From the NCBI GenBank assembly GCA_016713335.1, contig JADJPH010000038.1, positions 6,500 to 70,499 on the forward strand: a stretch of 64,000 nucleotides of DNA, in the 5' to 3' direction. This DNA comes from Candidatus Fredericiella danica. Its GTDB lineage: Bacteria; Chloroflexota; Anaerolineae; Caldilineales; Caldilineaceae. Both the position numbers and the translations under genes were made by a program. The first letter of the stretch is position 1; every line of letters starts with the position of its first letter. The notes below the pieces were generated by a model. That model ran no database searches and was not told the origin of the DNA. It saw nothing but the letters and a program-made list of their open reading frames with translations. This document shows, one piece after another, positions 43,370-53,160 of this stretch.

Positions 43370-44932
43370 ATGCTTGCAGAACCGAGTGGCTCGATTGCGC
43401 AACCACCCAAGCGCGGCGCATTGCGCCCGATCATCGATTTCGTCTCCCAGGTCAACCTGTCGATCCGCACCAAGATCCTGCTCTCCTTTCTTGTTGTGAT
43501 CGCACTGTTCGCACTGATTGACGGCATCTTGATCAATCAGGTGATGAGCTTCAACCGTGCGTACGATGCCATTATCACCAACATCACCACTGCGAACAGC
43601 ATCAACGGCTATGTCAAGACGGCGGTTGATACGGAGATGTGGAACATCGTTGCGGGCAAAACCGAGTTCTCCGCCGGACGCCAGTACGCAATCATCGGCG
43701 AGGTGGAACAGAAGCTCCGGACGATGAAGGCAAATACAGACTCGCAGAAGGCCAAACTTAAACTGGATGTCATCCTGCGCACGATGAATACGTTGACGCG
43801 CTACGTCGACTTGATGGGCGAACAAATTCAGCAAGGCAGTCGTGTGGCTGCCAACGAACGCGTGCTGGAAAACATCCGCGGGGTCACCGATCTCGTCAAT
43901 GACCTGGTGCAAGAATATATGCTCTTTGAGGTCGACCGCGCTGGTCAGAATTACCGCGATACACAGAGTAAGTTCCTGAACTGGATGATCATTTACCTGA
44001 TTACGCTGGCGGGGGCGATCGTCTTTGCCATTGGCGCCGCCTGGGTGATCTCTGAAAGCATCTATGTCCCCATCAAGAAACTTCACAACGTTACCCATAC
44101 CCTGGCGCGCGGGGACCTGCAGGTATTTGTCAACCGCAAAAACGCCGATGAGATCGCGGATCTGGGGGTCAGCTTCAACGTCATGATCGGCAAGATCCGT
44201 GAACTGCTCGACGCCGAAATCCGTGAACAGGAGAATTTGAAAAAAGCGGAGTTTCGCGCCCTTCAGGCGCAGATTAACCCGCATTTCCTCTACAATACCC
44301 TCGACACGATCGTCTGGATGGCCGAAGCTCGCAAAAACGACCAGGTGATTGAGATTGTGCACGCCCTCACCAGCTTCTTTCGGATTTCGCTTAGCCGCGG
44401 CCGTGACTGGATCTCGATCCGCGACGAGGTCGAACACACCCGCAGCTACCTCACCATCCAAAAGATGCGCTATCGCGATATCTTGGACTATGAAATGGAA
44501 GTTGACGACGCCGTACTGAGCAGCACGATTCTGAAGTTGACCCTCCAACCGCTCGTCGAGAATGCCCTCTACCATGGCATCAAAAACAAACGCAACGGCG
44601 GCAAGATCAGCGTGCGCGTCCGCACACATGGCCCTGGCGAAGTTCTGCTCGAAGTGGAAGATAATGGGATCGGCTTCACGCCGGCCCGGTTGGAACAGAT
44701 TCGGGAAGAAATGAACTCCGCCTCGACCGAGATCAAACTAAAAGAGTCCGGCTTTGGCATCGAGAATGTGAGCAAGCGGATCCAACTCTACTACGGCCGG
44801 CAATATGGCGTTGCCATCGAAAGCACCTATCACGTCGGCACCAAGGTCTCCCTGCGCATTCCACGCCGTGAATTGCTGCACGAATCTGCCGAAAACGGGC
44901 TTGGCCCGCAATTTTTCGCCCATCCCGCGTAA
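43370..44932 (+). CDS. YesM-like sensor histidine kinase
   Basis: The 520-residue membrane kinase has one TM helix near residue 35-55, an extracytoplasmic sensor part, a second TM near 205-225, a HAMP domain and the His-kinase motif QAQINPHFLYNTLDT with the phospho-accepting His. The ATPase has LVENALYHGIKNK, DNGIGF and GFGIENV. AGGAGA precedes the ATG. It pairs with the upstream AraC-type regulator; the ligand is probably a sugar or sugar-bound SBP. Confidence 0.9.
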   Translation: MLAEPSGSIAQPPKRGALRPIIDFVSQVNLSIRTKILLSFLVVIALFALIDGILINQVMSFNRAYDAIITNITTANSINGYVKTAVDTEMWNIVAGKTEFSAGRQYAIIGEVEQKLRTMKANTDSQKAKLKLDVILRTMNTLTRYVDLMGEQIQQGSRVAANERVLENIRGVTDLVNDLVQEYMLFEVDRAGQNYRDTQSKFLNWMIIYLITLAGAIVFAIGAAWVISESIYVPIKKLHNVTHTLARGDLQVFVNRKNADEIADLGVSFNVMIGKIRELLDAEIREQENLKKAEFRALQAQINPHFLYNTLDTIVWMAEARKNDQVIEIVHALTSFFRISLSRGRDWISIRDEVEHTRSYLTIQKMRYRDILDYEMEVDDAVLSSTILKLTLQPLVENALYHGIKNKRNGGKISVRVRTHGPGEVLLEVEDNGIGFTPARLEQIREEMNSASTEIKLKESGFGIENVSKRIQLYYGRQYGVAIESTYHVGTKVSLRIPRRELLHESAENGLGPQFFAHPA

Positions 44933-44999
44933 ATTTATGCCTATCAGCGACCAGCCGATCCGCCTGATTTCAAATTCGTCCAAAAAAGGCGACCTTACT

Positions 45000-45008
45000 T
45001 GCTAGAAT
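45000..45008 (+). promoter_or_regulatory. Extended -10 promoter for the sugar transporter
   Basis: TG-C-TAGAAT gives an extended -10 box; the leader to the ytfQ-type ATG is about 110 bases. The two-component system is a likely activator. Confidence 0.4.
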
Positions 45009-45124
45009 AATACATTGTACTTCCGCGTAAATTCCATACGATGATTACAGAGTTTCTGCTGCCCAAACCTCGTGGAGACTCAGGCCAAATGCACTAGTAG
45101 AAAACACAAAAGGAGCGAGAGACA

Positions 45125-46173
45125 ATGAAGCTTTCGAGAATGCTACCGTTGTTGGTTGCAGTTGTGATCATGGCGCTTGTCGCAGGATGCACAGCAGCCG
45201 TACCTGCTGCGCCGGCGGCCCCTGCCGGTGACGCAGCGGCTCCCGCCGACGCAGCCGCATCGGCTGACACCGCCGCCGCACCCGCTGAGGGCAAAAAGAC
45301 TTTAAGGATCTGGTCGTCGGTTACGCCCAGATCGGCGCCGAGAGTGAATGGCGCACGGCAAACACCTCCTCAATCAAGGGTGAGGCCGAGAAGTTGGGCG
45401 TCGAACTGAAGTTCTCCGACGCACAGCAGAAACAAGAGAACCAAATCAAGGCCATCCGCTCATTTATCGCCCAACAGGTCGATGTGATCGGTGTCTCGCC
45501 CGTCGTGGAAACCGGTTGGGAAACCGTCTTCCAAGAAGCCAAGGATGCCGGCATCCCGCTGATCCTGGTTGACCGCCGCGCGGCGGTGCCCGAAGATCTC
45601 TATGTCACCTATCTGGGGTCTGATTTCATTGAAGAAGGTCGCCGCGCAGGCAAGGCGATGGCCGAGATTATCGGCGGCAAAGGCAAGATCGTCGAGCTCG
45701 TCGGCACCGTCGGTTCTGCTCCTGCCAATGACCGCGCCGCCGGTTTCCGGGAAGTCATGACGGAATACCCCGAAATGGAAATCATCGCTTCCCAGTCTGG
45801 CGACTTCACCCGCGCCAAGGGCAAGGAAGTCATGGAAGCCTTCCTCAAGGCGCATGGCAAGGACATCACCGCCCTCTATGCCCACAACGATGACATGGCA
45901 ATCGGCGCCATCCAGGCCATTGAAGAGTACGGTCTCAAGCCCGGCGAAGACATCAAGATCGTTTCGGTCGACGCCGTACGCGGCGCTTTTGAGGCGATGA
46001 TTGAGGGCAAGCTCAATTGCACGGTCGAATGCAACCCGCTGCTGGGACCGCAGTTCTTTGACCTGGCGCTCAAGGTTGTGAACGGCGAAGAAGTTGCAAA
46101 GTGGGTCCCCTCTGAGGAAAGTGTGTACTACCCAGAGCAGGCCGCCGAGTTGCTGCCCACTCGCCAGTACTAA
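45125..46173 (+). CDS. ytfQ: Sugar-binding lipoprotein, YtfQ-like (frameshifted)
   Basis: The product starts with a lipoprotein signal peptide (LVAGC), a long Ala/Pro-rich linker, and then a periplasmic-binding fold very similar to galactofuranose-binding YtfQ: VVGYAQIGAESEWR, FSDAQQKQENQIKAIRSF, QSGDFTRAKGKEVMEAF and YAHNDDMAIGAIQA. The first frame breaks after EGKKT and resumes as KDLVVGYAQIG; one T is missing from the run at 45301-45303. It delivers a sugar, probably galactofuranose or a related monosaccharide, to the YtfR/YtfT/YjfF complex. AAGGAG lies upstream of the ATG. Confidence 0.87.
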
Positions 46174-46223
46174 AGGCCGAGGTTTTTCCGGGTTTCCTGG
46201 GTGTATTGGGTTGAACGCGTTGG

Positions 46224-46257
46224 AAGAAGAGCGGCGGCTTCATTCGCCGCTCTTCTT
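46224..46257 (+). terminator. Attenuator-like hairpin between ytfQ and ytfR
   Basis: A 13-bp perfect stem (AAGAAGAGCGGCG 46224-46236 with CGCCGCTCTTCTT 46245-46257) has an 8-base loop. Such hairpins after SBP genes commonly keep SBP expression above that of the other subunits. Confidence 0.75.
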
Positions 46258-46292
46258 GTACATCTCACCAGACCACGTCGAAGGGAGTGAAG

Positions 46293-47810
46293 ATGGCCGA
46301 AGTGACTGACCTCCTCCTCATGCAAGGAATATCAAAAACCTTTCCGGGTGTGCATGCGCTGGCCAATGTGGACTTCTCATTGCACCGCGGTGAGATCCAC
46401 GCGCTCATGGGCGAGAACGGCGCCGGCAAATCGACCCTCATCAAGGTGCTGACCGGCGTCGAACGCCAAAACGAAGGCATCATCCTCTTCGACGGCAAGG
46501 AAATCCAGCCCCGATCACCGCTCCAGGCCCAGGCATTGGGCATCAGCACGGTCTACCAGGAGGTGAATCTCTGCCCCAATCTTTCGGTGGCCGAGAATAT
46601 CCTGTTGGGCCGCGAACCGCACCGCTTTGGCGGTGTAGATTGGCGGGCGCTGAACCGCCGGGCAAGCGAGATCCTGACCTGGCTCGACGTCGATATCGAC
46701 GTGCGGCAAAGCCTTGGCGCCTACCCGGTTGCCATCCAACAGATGGTCGCCATCTCGCGGGCACTCGAAATCTCAGCAAAGATCCTGATTCTTGACGAAC
46801 CCACCTCCAGCCTTTCCGCCTACGAAACTGAAAAATTGTTCGAAGTCATGCGCAAGCTGAAGAGCGAAGGCATGGGTATCGTCTTCATTACCCACTTCCT
46901 CGACCAGGTGTACGCAGTGGCCGACCGGATCACCGTATTGCGCAACGGCCAATTGGTCGGCACCTTCGCCACGGCCGCCCTGCCGCGCTATGAATTGGTC
47001 GCTAAGATGATCGGCCGCAACCTCACCGAACTGGAGGACATGTCGCGGCTCAAGGAAGCGAGCGGCCAGGAGTTGGCGAGCGAACCTACGCTCCAAACCC
47101 GCGGGTTGGGTCACATCGGCACGCTCCACCCCATCGACCTGGACCTATATTCCGGTGAGGTGTTGGGCTTTGCCGGACTGCTGGGATCCGGCAGGACCGA
47201 GGTGGCAAACCTGCTCTTTGGCGTCGACAAAGCCGACAGCGGCACGCTCACGGTCAATGGGAAACCGGTTGAGAAGCCCTCTCCCTTGCACTCAATCCAA
47301 ATCGGGAGGGCCTATTGCCCCGAAGATCGCAAGGCAGACGGCATTGTCGGCGATCTATCCGTGCGCGAAAACATCATTCTTGCGATCCAGGCCAGCCGTG
47401 GCTGGTTTAAGTACCTGGAACGCGACAAACAGGTGGCGATTGCGGAACGCTATATCCAGGTGCTGAATATCAGCACGCCCAGCACGGAGCAGTTGGTCAA
47501 GAACCTCAGCGGTGGCAATCAGCAGAAGGTCATTCTTGCGCGTTGGCTTGCCACGGAGCCCAATATCCTCATTTTGGACGAACCGACGCGCGGTATCGAT
47601 ATCGGCGCCAAAGCCGAGATTCAAAAACTCGTGCTCACCCTTGCCACCGAAGGCAAGGCTTGCATCTTCATCTCTTCAGAACTGGATGAAGTTCTGCGCA
47701 CCAGCCACCGCGTTATCGTCATGCGCGACCACGCCAAAGTCGCCGAACTCGTGGGCAATGAAATCGACGAGGAGAAGATCATGCAGACGATTGCAGGAGA
47801 AACACCATGA
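46293..47810 (+). CDS. ytfR: Sugar ABC transporter ATP-binding protein, YtfR-like (two NBDs)
   Basis: The 505-residue protein has two ABC domains. The first has Walker A GENGAGKST and LILDEPTSSLS, the second GLLGSGRTE, NLSGGNQQKVILARWL and LDEPTRGIDIGAKAE; the second Walker A is degenerate, as in this CUT2 family. It powers import of the sugar bound by the YtfQ-like protein. The ATG at 46293 has GGGAG five bases upstream, better than the GTG at 46287. Confidence 0.92.
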   Translation: MAEVTDLLLMQGISKTFPGVHALANVDFSLHRGEIHALMGENGAGKSTLIKVLTGVERQNEGIILFDGKEIQPRSPLQAQALGISTVYQEVNLCPNLSVAENILLGREPHRFGGVDWRALNRRASEILTWLDVDIDVRQSLGAYPVAIQQMVAISRALEISAKILILDEPTSSLSAYETEKLFEVMRKLKSEGMGIVFITHFLDQVYAVADRITVLRNGQLVGTFATAALPRYELVAKMIGRNLTELEDMSRLKEASGQELASEPTLQTRGLGHIGTLHPIDLDLYSGEVLGFAGLLGSGRTEVANLLFGVDKADSGTLTVNGKPVEKPSPLHSIQIGRAYCPEDRKADGIVGDLSVRENIILAIQASRGWFKYLERDKQVAIAERYIQVLNISTPSTEQLVKNLSGGNQQKVILARWLATEPNILILDEPTRGIDIGAKAEIQKLVLTLATEGKACIFISSELDEVLRTSHRVIVMRDHAKVAELVGNEIDEEKIMQTIAGETP

Positions 47811-48843
47811 ACCCGTCATCTGCGTCATCACTCTGGGGGCGTCTGCGCAACAGCAGCCTTTTCTACCCGTTGCTGGCCCTGGGGCTGGTCATGCTCTTCA
47901 ACTTGATCTTTACGCCCAGCTTTTTCCGGCTCGAAATCAAGGACGGCCACCTCTTTGGCAGTCTCATCGACGTATTGAATCGCGGTTCGTCCTTGATGCT
48001 GTTGGCGATTGGGATGACCATGGTCATTGCCACTGCCGGCGTCGATCTCTCCGTCGGCGCCGTGGTTGCCATCTCCGCTGCGGTTGCGACCACATTGATC
48101 GGCAGCGTCACCGACGCCACAAACACGCCCTTCTGGCTCGTCATCGTGATCGCGCTGTCCGCGGCCACACTCTGTGGCGTCTGGAATGGCCTATTGGTCT
48201 CGCGTGGCAACATCCAGCCCATGGTGGCAACCCTGGTGCTCATGGTGGCAGGCCGTGGGATTGCCCAACTGATCACCGATGGCCAGATCATCACCATCTA
48301 CTATCCCCCCTTCTTCTACATCGGCGGCGGATTTCTCCTTGGGCTGCCTTTTCCGCTTTTCATCGTGGCCGCGGTCTTCTTGTTTGCCTGGTTCATATCC
48401 CGCCGGACCGCCATCGGCATGTTTGTGGAATCCGTCGGCACCAACGCCAGTTCGAGTTTCCACAGTGGCATCAATGAGAAGAACATCAAGTTACTCGTCT
48501 ACATTTTTGCTCCTTCTGCGCAGGCGTGGCCGGTCTGATCATCAGCTCAAACGTCAAGAGTGCGGATGCCAACAATGCCGGGTTGTTTAGCGAGCTGGAT
48601 GCTATCCTCGCCGTCGTGATCGGTGGCACCCTGATGTCCGGTGGCCGCTTCTCCCTGGCCGGCAGCGTGCTTGGCGCCGTGCTCATCCAGAGCGTCACGA
48701 CCACAATCTATGCGTTCGGCGTGCCACCCGAAGTAGTGCTGGTCGTCAAGGCAATGGTCGTTTTGGCGGTTGTCTTGCTCTACTCGGAACCAGTCAAGGT
48801 GGCGCTGGATAAGATCACAAGCCGGAAAGAGGCCCAGCTATGA
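47807..48843 (+). CDS. ytfT: Sugar ABC transporter permease, YtfT-like (frameshifted)
   Basis: The CUT2 permease has about ten membrane segments; IGMTMVIATAGVDLSVGAVV is the family signature. The first frame ends at 48538 with an unnatural tail; the second continues FCSFCAGVAGLIISS and reaches the family end at 48843. One T is missing from the five T's at 48504-48508. It overlaps ytfR by four bases (ATGA) and yjfF by four bases. Confidence 0.9.
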
Positions 48844-49883
48844 GTACGAAGTTCAATCTGGACCGCAAGTTTTTGCCGATGCTCGTCTCAATCGGCCTCT
48901 TCCTGCTCCTGTACCTTTACGGCATCGTCCAGTACAAGGGCTTTTCGTCGCCGCAGGTCTTCTTCAACCTGCTGATCGATAACGCCTTTCTGCTGATCAC
49001 TTCAATCGGTATGACCTTTGTGATCCTGTCCGGTGGCATCGACCTTTCGGTCGGCGCAGTGATTGCCTTTACTACGGTCTTTTCCGCGTTCCTGCTGGAG
49101 ACCACCGGGCTAAGCCCTGCCGTCGTCATTCCCTTGGTGCTCTTGATCGGTGTGGCGCAAGGCGCATTCGTTGGCACGATTATTCACTACTTCAAAGTGC
49201 AGCCCTTTATCGTCACGCTGGCGTCCATGTTCTTCTTCCGGGGGATGTGCTTCGTCATCAGCACCGATGCGATCACCATCACCAATGAGTTCTACCGTGC
49301 GGTCGCCCTCTTCCGGATCCCACTGATCGGGAAGACCTTCATCTCGATCAACGTTGTCATCGTACTCGTCGTGCTACTCGTGGCACTGTATCTGGCACAT
49401 CTGACCCGCTTTGGACGCACCGTCTATGCGATTGGCGGGAGCGAACAATCAGCACTCTTAATGGGCCTGCCCGTGGCGCGCACCAAGATTCTGGTCTACA
49501 CGCTCAATGGCTTCTGCTCAGCACTCGCCGGCGTCGTCTTCAGCATCTACATGCTCTCCGGCTATGGGCTTTACACCACAGGTCTTGAACTAGATGCGAT
49601 CGCTTCGGTTGTGATCGGTGGTACAATGCTGACCGGCGGTGTCGGCTATGTCATTGGCACCGTCTTCGGCGTGCTGATTCAGGGACTCATCCAGACGATT
49701 ATCATGTTCCAGGGTGACCTGAACTCGTGGTGGACAAAGATCGTGGTCGGTCTGCTCACACTCTTTTTCATTGCGCTCCAGAGTGCTTTTGCCGCAAGGA
49801 GCAAGTCGCGCCTTGCCGCCAGCACCCAGAAGACACTCGCCATGCATGCCCCCACCAGCGCCGCCGCGGGAGCTCAAAAATAG
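48840..49883 (+). CDS. yjfF: Sugar ABC transporter permease, YjfF-like
   Basis: The 347-residue intact permease is the second membrane subunit, with SIGMTFVILSGGIDLSVGAV and AIGGSEQSALLMGLPVARTK. It pairs with the YtfT-like permease. Its stop codon lies directly before the next ATG. Confidence 0.91.
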   Translation: MSTKFNLDRKFLPMLVSIGLFLLLYLYGIVQYKGFSSPQVFFNLLIDNAFLLITSIGMTFVILSGGIDLSVGAVIAFTTVFSAFLLETTGLSPAVVIPLVLLIGVAQGAFVGTIIHYFKVQPFIVTLASMFFFRGMCFVISTDAITITNEFYRAVALFRIPLIGKTFISINVVIVLVVLLVALYLAHLTRFGRTVYAIGGSEQSALLMGLPVARTKILVYTLNGFCSALAGVVFSIYMLSGYGLYTTGLELDAIASVVIGGTMLTGGVGYVIGTVFGVLIQGLIQTIIMFQGDLNSWWTKIVVGLLTLFFIALQSAFAARSKSRLAASTQKTLAMHAPTSAAAGAQK

Positions 49884-50444
49884 ATGGCATTCAAGTCCTG
49901 GAAGGCGCTCCGTAGCCCGATTACCCTTTGGCTGGCGAGCGGCGTGCTTGCATTGTCTGCCTGCACCTCCCCTTCGCCACCTTCACCGGCAGCAGATAAA
50001 GCTCCTACCACGACCAGCGCCGTCGATGCCAACGCAGAGATGGCGCACGACTTCACCCTCCAGACAGTCGATGGAGACACCGTCACGTTGAGCGATCTGC
50101 GCGGCCAGTGGGTGCTCCTCAACTTCTGGGCAACCTGGTGTGCACCCTGCGTTCGGGAAATGCCCTACCTTGCCGAAGTGGCGCAGGAACGTGAGATCGC
50201 CGTCCTGGGCGTTAACTTCAACGAGACCGCCGACACGGCCGCGGCTTATGCCCGCGAGCAGGCAATCGACTTTCCCATCCTCCTGGCGCCGGATGATATC
50301 ACACTGCTGATGTATGAAGTGCGAGGGTTGCCACGCACCATTGTAATCTCACCGGATGGCGCAATTGCGGGGCGTTTTGTAGGTGAATTGAACCCGTCAC
50401 AGTTCGGGGCGTGGCTCGATAGCCACCAGGTTCCACGCCGTTAG
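49884..50444 (+). CDS. TlpA-like thioredoxin-fold lipoprotein
   Basis: The 186-residue protein has a lipoprotein signal peptide (LALSAC), a Ser/Pro/Ala linker and a TlpA/ResA-type domain with FWATWCAPCVREMP as the active-site CxxC (WCAPC) and the cis-Pro loop in GLPRTIVIS. Such proteins reduce disulfides outside the membrane, for example in cytochrome c maturation. It starts right after the yjfF stop codon, an odd place for a redox protein, and may be only transcriptionally linked. Confidence 0.88.
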   Translation: MAFKSWKALRSPITLWLASGVLALSACTSPSPPSPAADKAPTTTSAVDANAEMAHDFTLQTVDGDTVTLSDLRGQWVLLNFWATWCAPCVREMPYLAEVAQEREIAVLGVNFNETADTAAAYAREQAIDFPILLAPDDITLLMYEVRGLPRTIVISPDGAIAGRFVGELNPSQFGAWLDSHQVPRR

Positions 50445-50486
50445 GGCTTCAACTTGCATTGTGGCGGAAGGAGATCATCGTACGCC

Positions 50487-52436
50487 TTACGGCTCCAATT
50501 CGAGTTCAAGCGCCGGCGCCATGAGGGTTGCGTCCGGACCGGTGTACAACCCCACCAACAGCCGCACCGGCGCCCCCGGCGTCAACGCAATGGTGTGACT
50601 GTCGATCAACACCTCGCCCGGTTTCCACCGCGATGTTGGATAATATTCGCCGCCGGGACGCCGATCATCTTGTCCCAACTTCCCACCCTGTTGGTCAAAC
50701 ACCTGCACTGTCGTCGTATAGTCCGCGGCAAGCGGGGCTTCCACACGCCACCGTAGGTCCACCTGCACTTGCCCATCCTGCTCTACCCAATCATAGCCAA
50801 GCAACGTGAGCGGCCCATACGGTGCATTCACCGGCGTCGACGGTGCGCTGCCCGCCGCAACACCCGTCACTTCAACCAGCGGCGGCGTGGCAGGCTGCAA
50901 GGCAAAGCGCGCTTCCAGACCCGGCATCGGTTTGATCAGGAATACCGGCTGCGTCCCCCCCTCATCCAATGCACTCTGCACGGTGGCGCCAATGTCGGCG
51001 AAGCGTTCCCCTGGTGCGATCAACGGGAAAAGCCCCGTGTAGCTCGCGCCGGCTCCCTCTACATGCTGAAGATAGAAGAGGGGCGCAATCTCGTTGCGGT
51101 CATTGCTCACCAGGATCGCATCTTCCGGCGGCCTGGCGAGCAAGATGGCATCCCAGGCGGCGCGCGTTGCCAGACTCTCATCATGCAGTTGCTGTAGCAG
51201 CGGGGTGTACTGCATCCACATGGATACAGGGATATAAAACAGTAGCACCATCAGCAAATAGGTCCAGATAGGCGCCACCGCATGGTCCATCGTCGCCGGC
51301 GTGACCTCTGCCTTTGGGATTTGCTCATGCGCCCCAGTCATGCGATAGAACGTATCGCCAAACCCCGCAGCACCAAAACCGGCCCAAAGGCAGCCAACAA
51401 GATAGAGCGGAAGGTAGTAAACAAAGATATCCCCAATGCCATAGAACAGATTAAACACCTGTTGCAGGACGGCATACCCTACGGTTAACACAAGCATCGG
51501 CCAATTGCGCGCCCGCACGAGAAACACGATGCCAATCACGATCAACACCACACCGGACCACTCAAAATGGCGGAGCCAGAGCAGCAAAGCAGTTGGGATG
51601 CCACTCAGCGCTGTCGGCGCATCGTAGAACCCAACGGAGATCGAACGCCCCGTCACAAAGTCCAGAAACGCCTGGAGGCTGCCGTCGTAGAGCGAGAGTG
51701 TCCCATCACCAAAGCGCTGATGATACCAGGGCGACGCGGCTGGCCCGCTCCGCAGCGGCACGTAGAGATAGAGCAAGAAGGGCGCCAGAAACGCCAGGAC
51801 TGCCCACAACCACGCACGCGCAGGCCGCCACCAACTGCGATTGGCCATGAACAAATAGGCCAGCAGTGGCGGCAGCAGGAGAATCGTCGTCGCATGGTGA
51901 GTCAGCGAAAGCCCCGTGATCAAGGCAAATAATATCAACAACCGCGGCGCAGGCCGTTCCGCACGGGCAAGGTTCTGCGCCACCAGCAGCAGCCCAACGA
52001 TAAAAAGCAGATGGAGCGTATACACTTCCGCCTGTGCGCTTTGACTGCGCAGCGTGGGGTTGGCCAGCAACATGGCGGCAGCAAACACCGCGGCCAACCG
52101 GCGAATGGCAGCCATGCCCGGCAGCCAATGCACGGCAAGCCAGTAAAAGAGTCCGACCGTGACGCCGCCGATCAATGCGCTCAATGCGTTCAACGCATAG
52201 GCAGGCGAAATCCCGAAAAGCGCCAGTAAATGCTGCCACAATCCGCCGGCGATCAGGTACAACGGATAGCCAGTCGGGTGCGCCAGTCCCCACTGCCATG
52301 CCGCAACCTGAAATTCACCGGCGTCACCAGGCAGAATTCCGGGCGCAACATTGCGCAAAAGCAGCCCTGCCGCCAAAGCGGTGATAATGATGGCGAGTTG
52401 ACGGTCACCAAGTGACCGGGGTTCCGATTTGACCAT
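50487..52436 (-). CDS. DUF2723-type polytopic membrane protein (glycosyltransferase-like)
   Basis: The 649-residue protein has about ten membrane helices in its first two thirds. Near the N-terminus PGDAGEFQVAAWQWGLAHPT and GYPLYLIAG are the DUF2723 markers; the family resembles protein O-mannosyltransferase GT-C enzymes. A periplasmic C-terminal domain of about 200 residues follows, with sandwich-like segments. It probably transfers sugars from a lipid carrier. Its start overlaps or abuts the divergent glycosyltransferase gene. Confidence 0.8.
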   Translation of the reverse strand: MVKSEPRSLGDRQLAIIITALAAGLLLRNVAPGILPGDAGEFQVAAWQWGLAHPTGYPLYLIAGGLWQHLLALFGISPAYALNALSALIGGVTVGLFYWLAVHWLPGMAAIRRLAAVFAAAMLLANPTLRSQSAQAEVYTLHLLFIVGLLLVAQNLARAERPAPRLLILFALITGLSLTHHATTILLLPPLLAYLFMANRSWWRPARAWLWAVLAFLAPFLLYLYVPLRSGPAASPWYHQRFGDGTLSLYDGSLQAFLDFVTGRSISVGFYDAPTALSGIPTALLLWLRHFEWSGVVLIVIGIVFLVRARNWPMLVLTVGYAVLQQVFNLFYGIGDIFVYYLPLYLVGCLWAGFGAAGFGDTFYRMTGAHEQIPKAEVTPATMDHAVAPIWTYLLMVLLFYIPVSMWMQYTPLLQQLHDESLATRAAWDAILLARPPEDAILVSNDRNEIAPLFYLQHVEGAGASYTGLFPLIAPGERFADIGATVQSALDEGGTQPVFLIKPMPGLEARFALQPATPPLVEVTGVAAGSAPSTPVNAPYGPLTLLGYDWVEQDGQVQVDLRWRVEAPLAADYTTTVQVFDQQGGKLGQDDRRPGGEYYPTSRWKPGEVLIDSHTIALTPGAPVRLLVGLYTGPDATLMAPALELELEP

Positions 52437-52455
52437 AAATTGCGTTCACTTCATA

Positions 52456-53160
52456 ATGGCGAAGATTGGGAAGGCTAACGTTCACGTCCTCACCGTCGAC
52501 GACAATTCGCCGGACGGCACCGGCGCCATCGCCGATCAACTGGCCGCCACCGATCCTGGCGTGCATGTCCTCCATCGCTCGGGCAAACTGGGGCTTGGCA
52601 CAGCCTACAAAGCTGGCTTCCGCTTTGGCTTGGAAAATGGCTACCAATATATCTGCACGATGGATGCAGACTTCAGCCATAACCCCGATGCGTTGCCGCA
52701 ACTCTTGGAGAAAGCCGGGAGTGGCTACGATCTGGTGGTCGGCAGCCGCTATGTGCCCGGTGGCAGCGTCGTCGGTTGGCCGGCCAGCCGCAAGGTCATC
52801 AGTTACTCTGCCAACTGGCTGGCGCATAAAGCGCTCGGCGTCACCACCAAAGACTGCACCGCGGGTTACCGCTGCTATCGCCGCCAGGTTCTCGAAAGCG
52901 TCGACCTCGACCACATCTTCAGCAACGGTTACAGCTTCCTGATCGAAATGGCGTTTCTCTGCCAGCGCGCAGGATACCGGATTGGTGAGGTGCCTATCAC
53001 ATTTGTGAACCGCACCGAAGGCGCCAGTAAGATCAACCGGAGCGAGATCTATCGTGCCTTCTATACACTGGTGCGGCTCCGCACCAGTGCACTGCCCTGG
53101 GACCGCATCGTCCAGGTCTACCGCCGGCGCCGCACGATCCCGTCTAAAGAACAAAACTAG
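52456..53160 (+). CDS. DPM1-like polyprenol-phosphate mannosyltransferase, N-terminally short
   Basis: The GT2 protein (234 residues) has VDDNSPDGTGAIADQLA, HRSGKLGLGTAYKAGF, the DxD-type motif MDADFSHNPD and YRCYRRQVLES typical of dolichol/polyprenol-phosphate mannose synthases. It should make the lipid-linked sugar used by the GT-C-like proteins on both sides. About 25-30 residues of the usual N-terminus, including the VxxPTYNE segment that starts the nucleotide-binding fold, are missing, and there is no room for a normal promoter between it and the divergent gene. A deletion or misassembly at about 52430-52456 is likely. Confidence 0.82.
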   Translation: MAKIGKANVHVLTVDDNSPDGTGAIADQLAATDPGVHVLHRSGKLGLGTAYKAGFRFGLENGYQYICTMDADFSHNPDALPQLLEKAGSGYDLVVGSRYVPGGSVVGWPASRKVISYSANWLAHKALGVTTKDCTAGYRCYRRQVLESVDLDHIFSNGYSFLIEMAFLCQRAGYRIGEVPITFVNRTEGASKINRSEIYRAFYTLVRLRTSALPWDRIVQVYRRRRTIPSKEQN

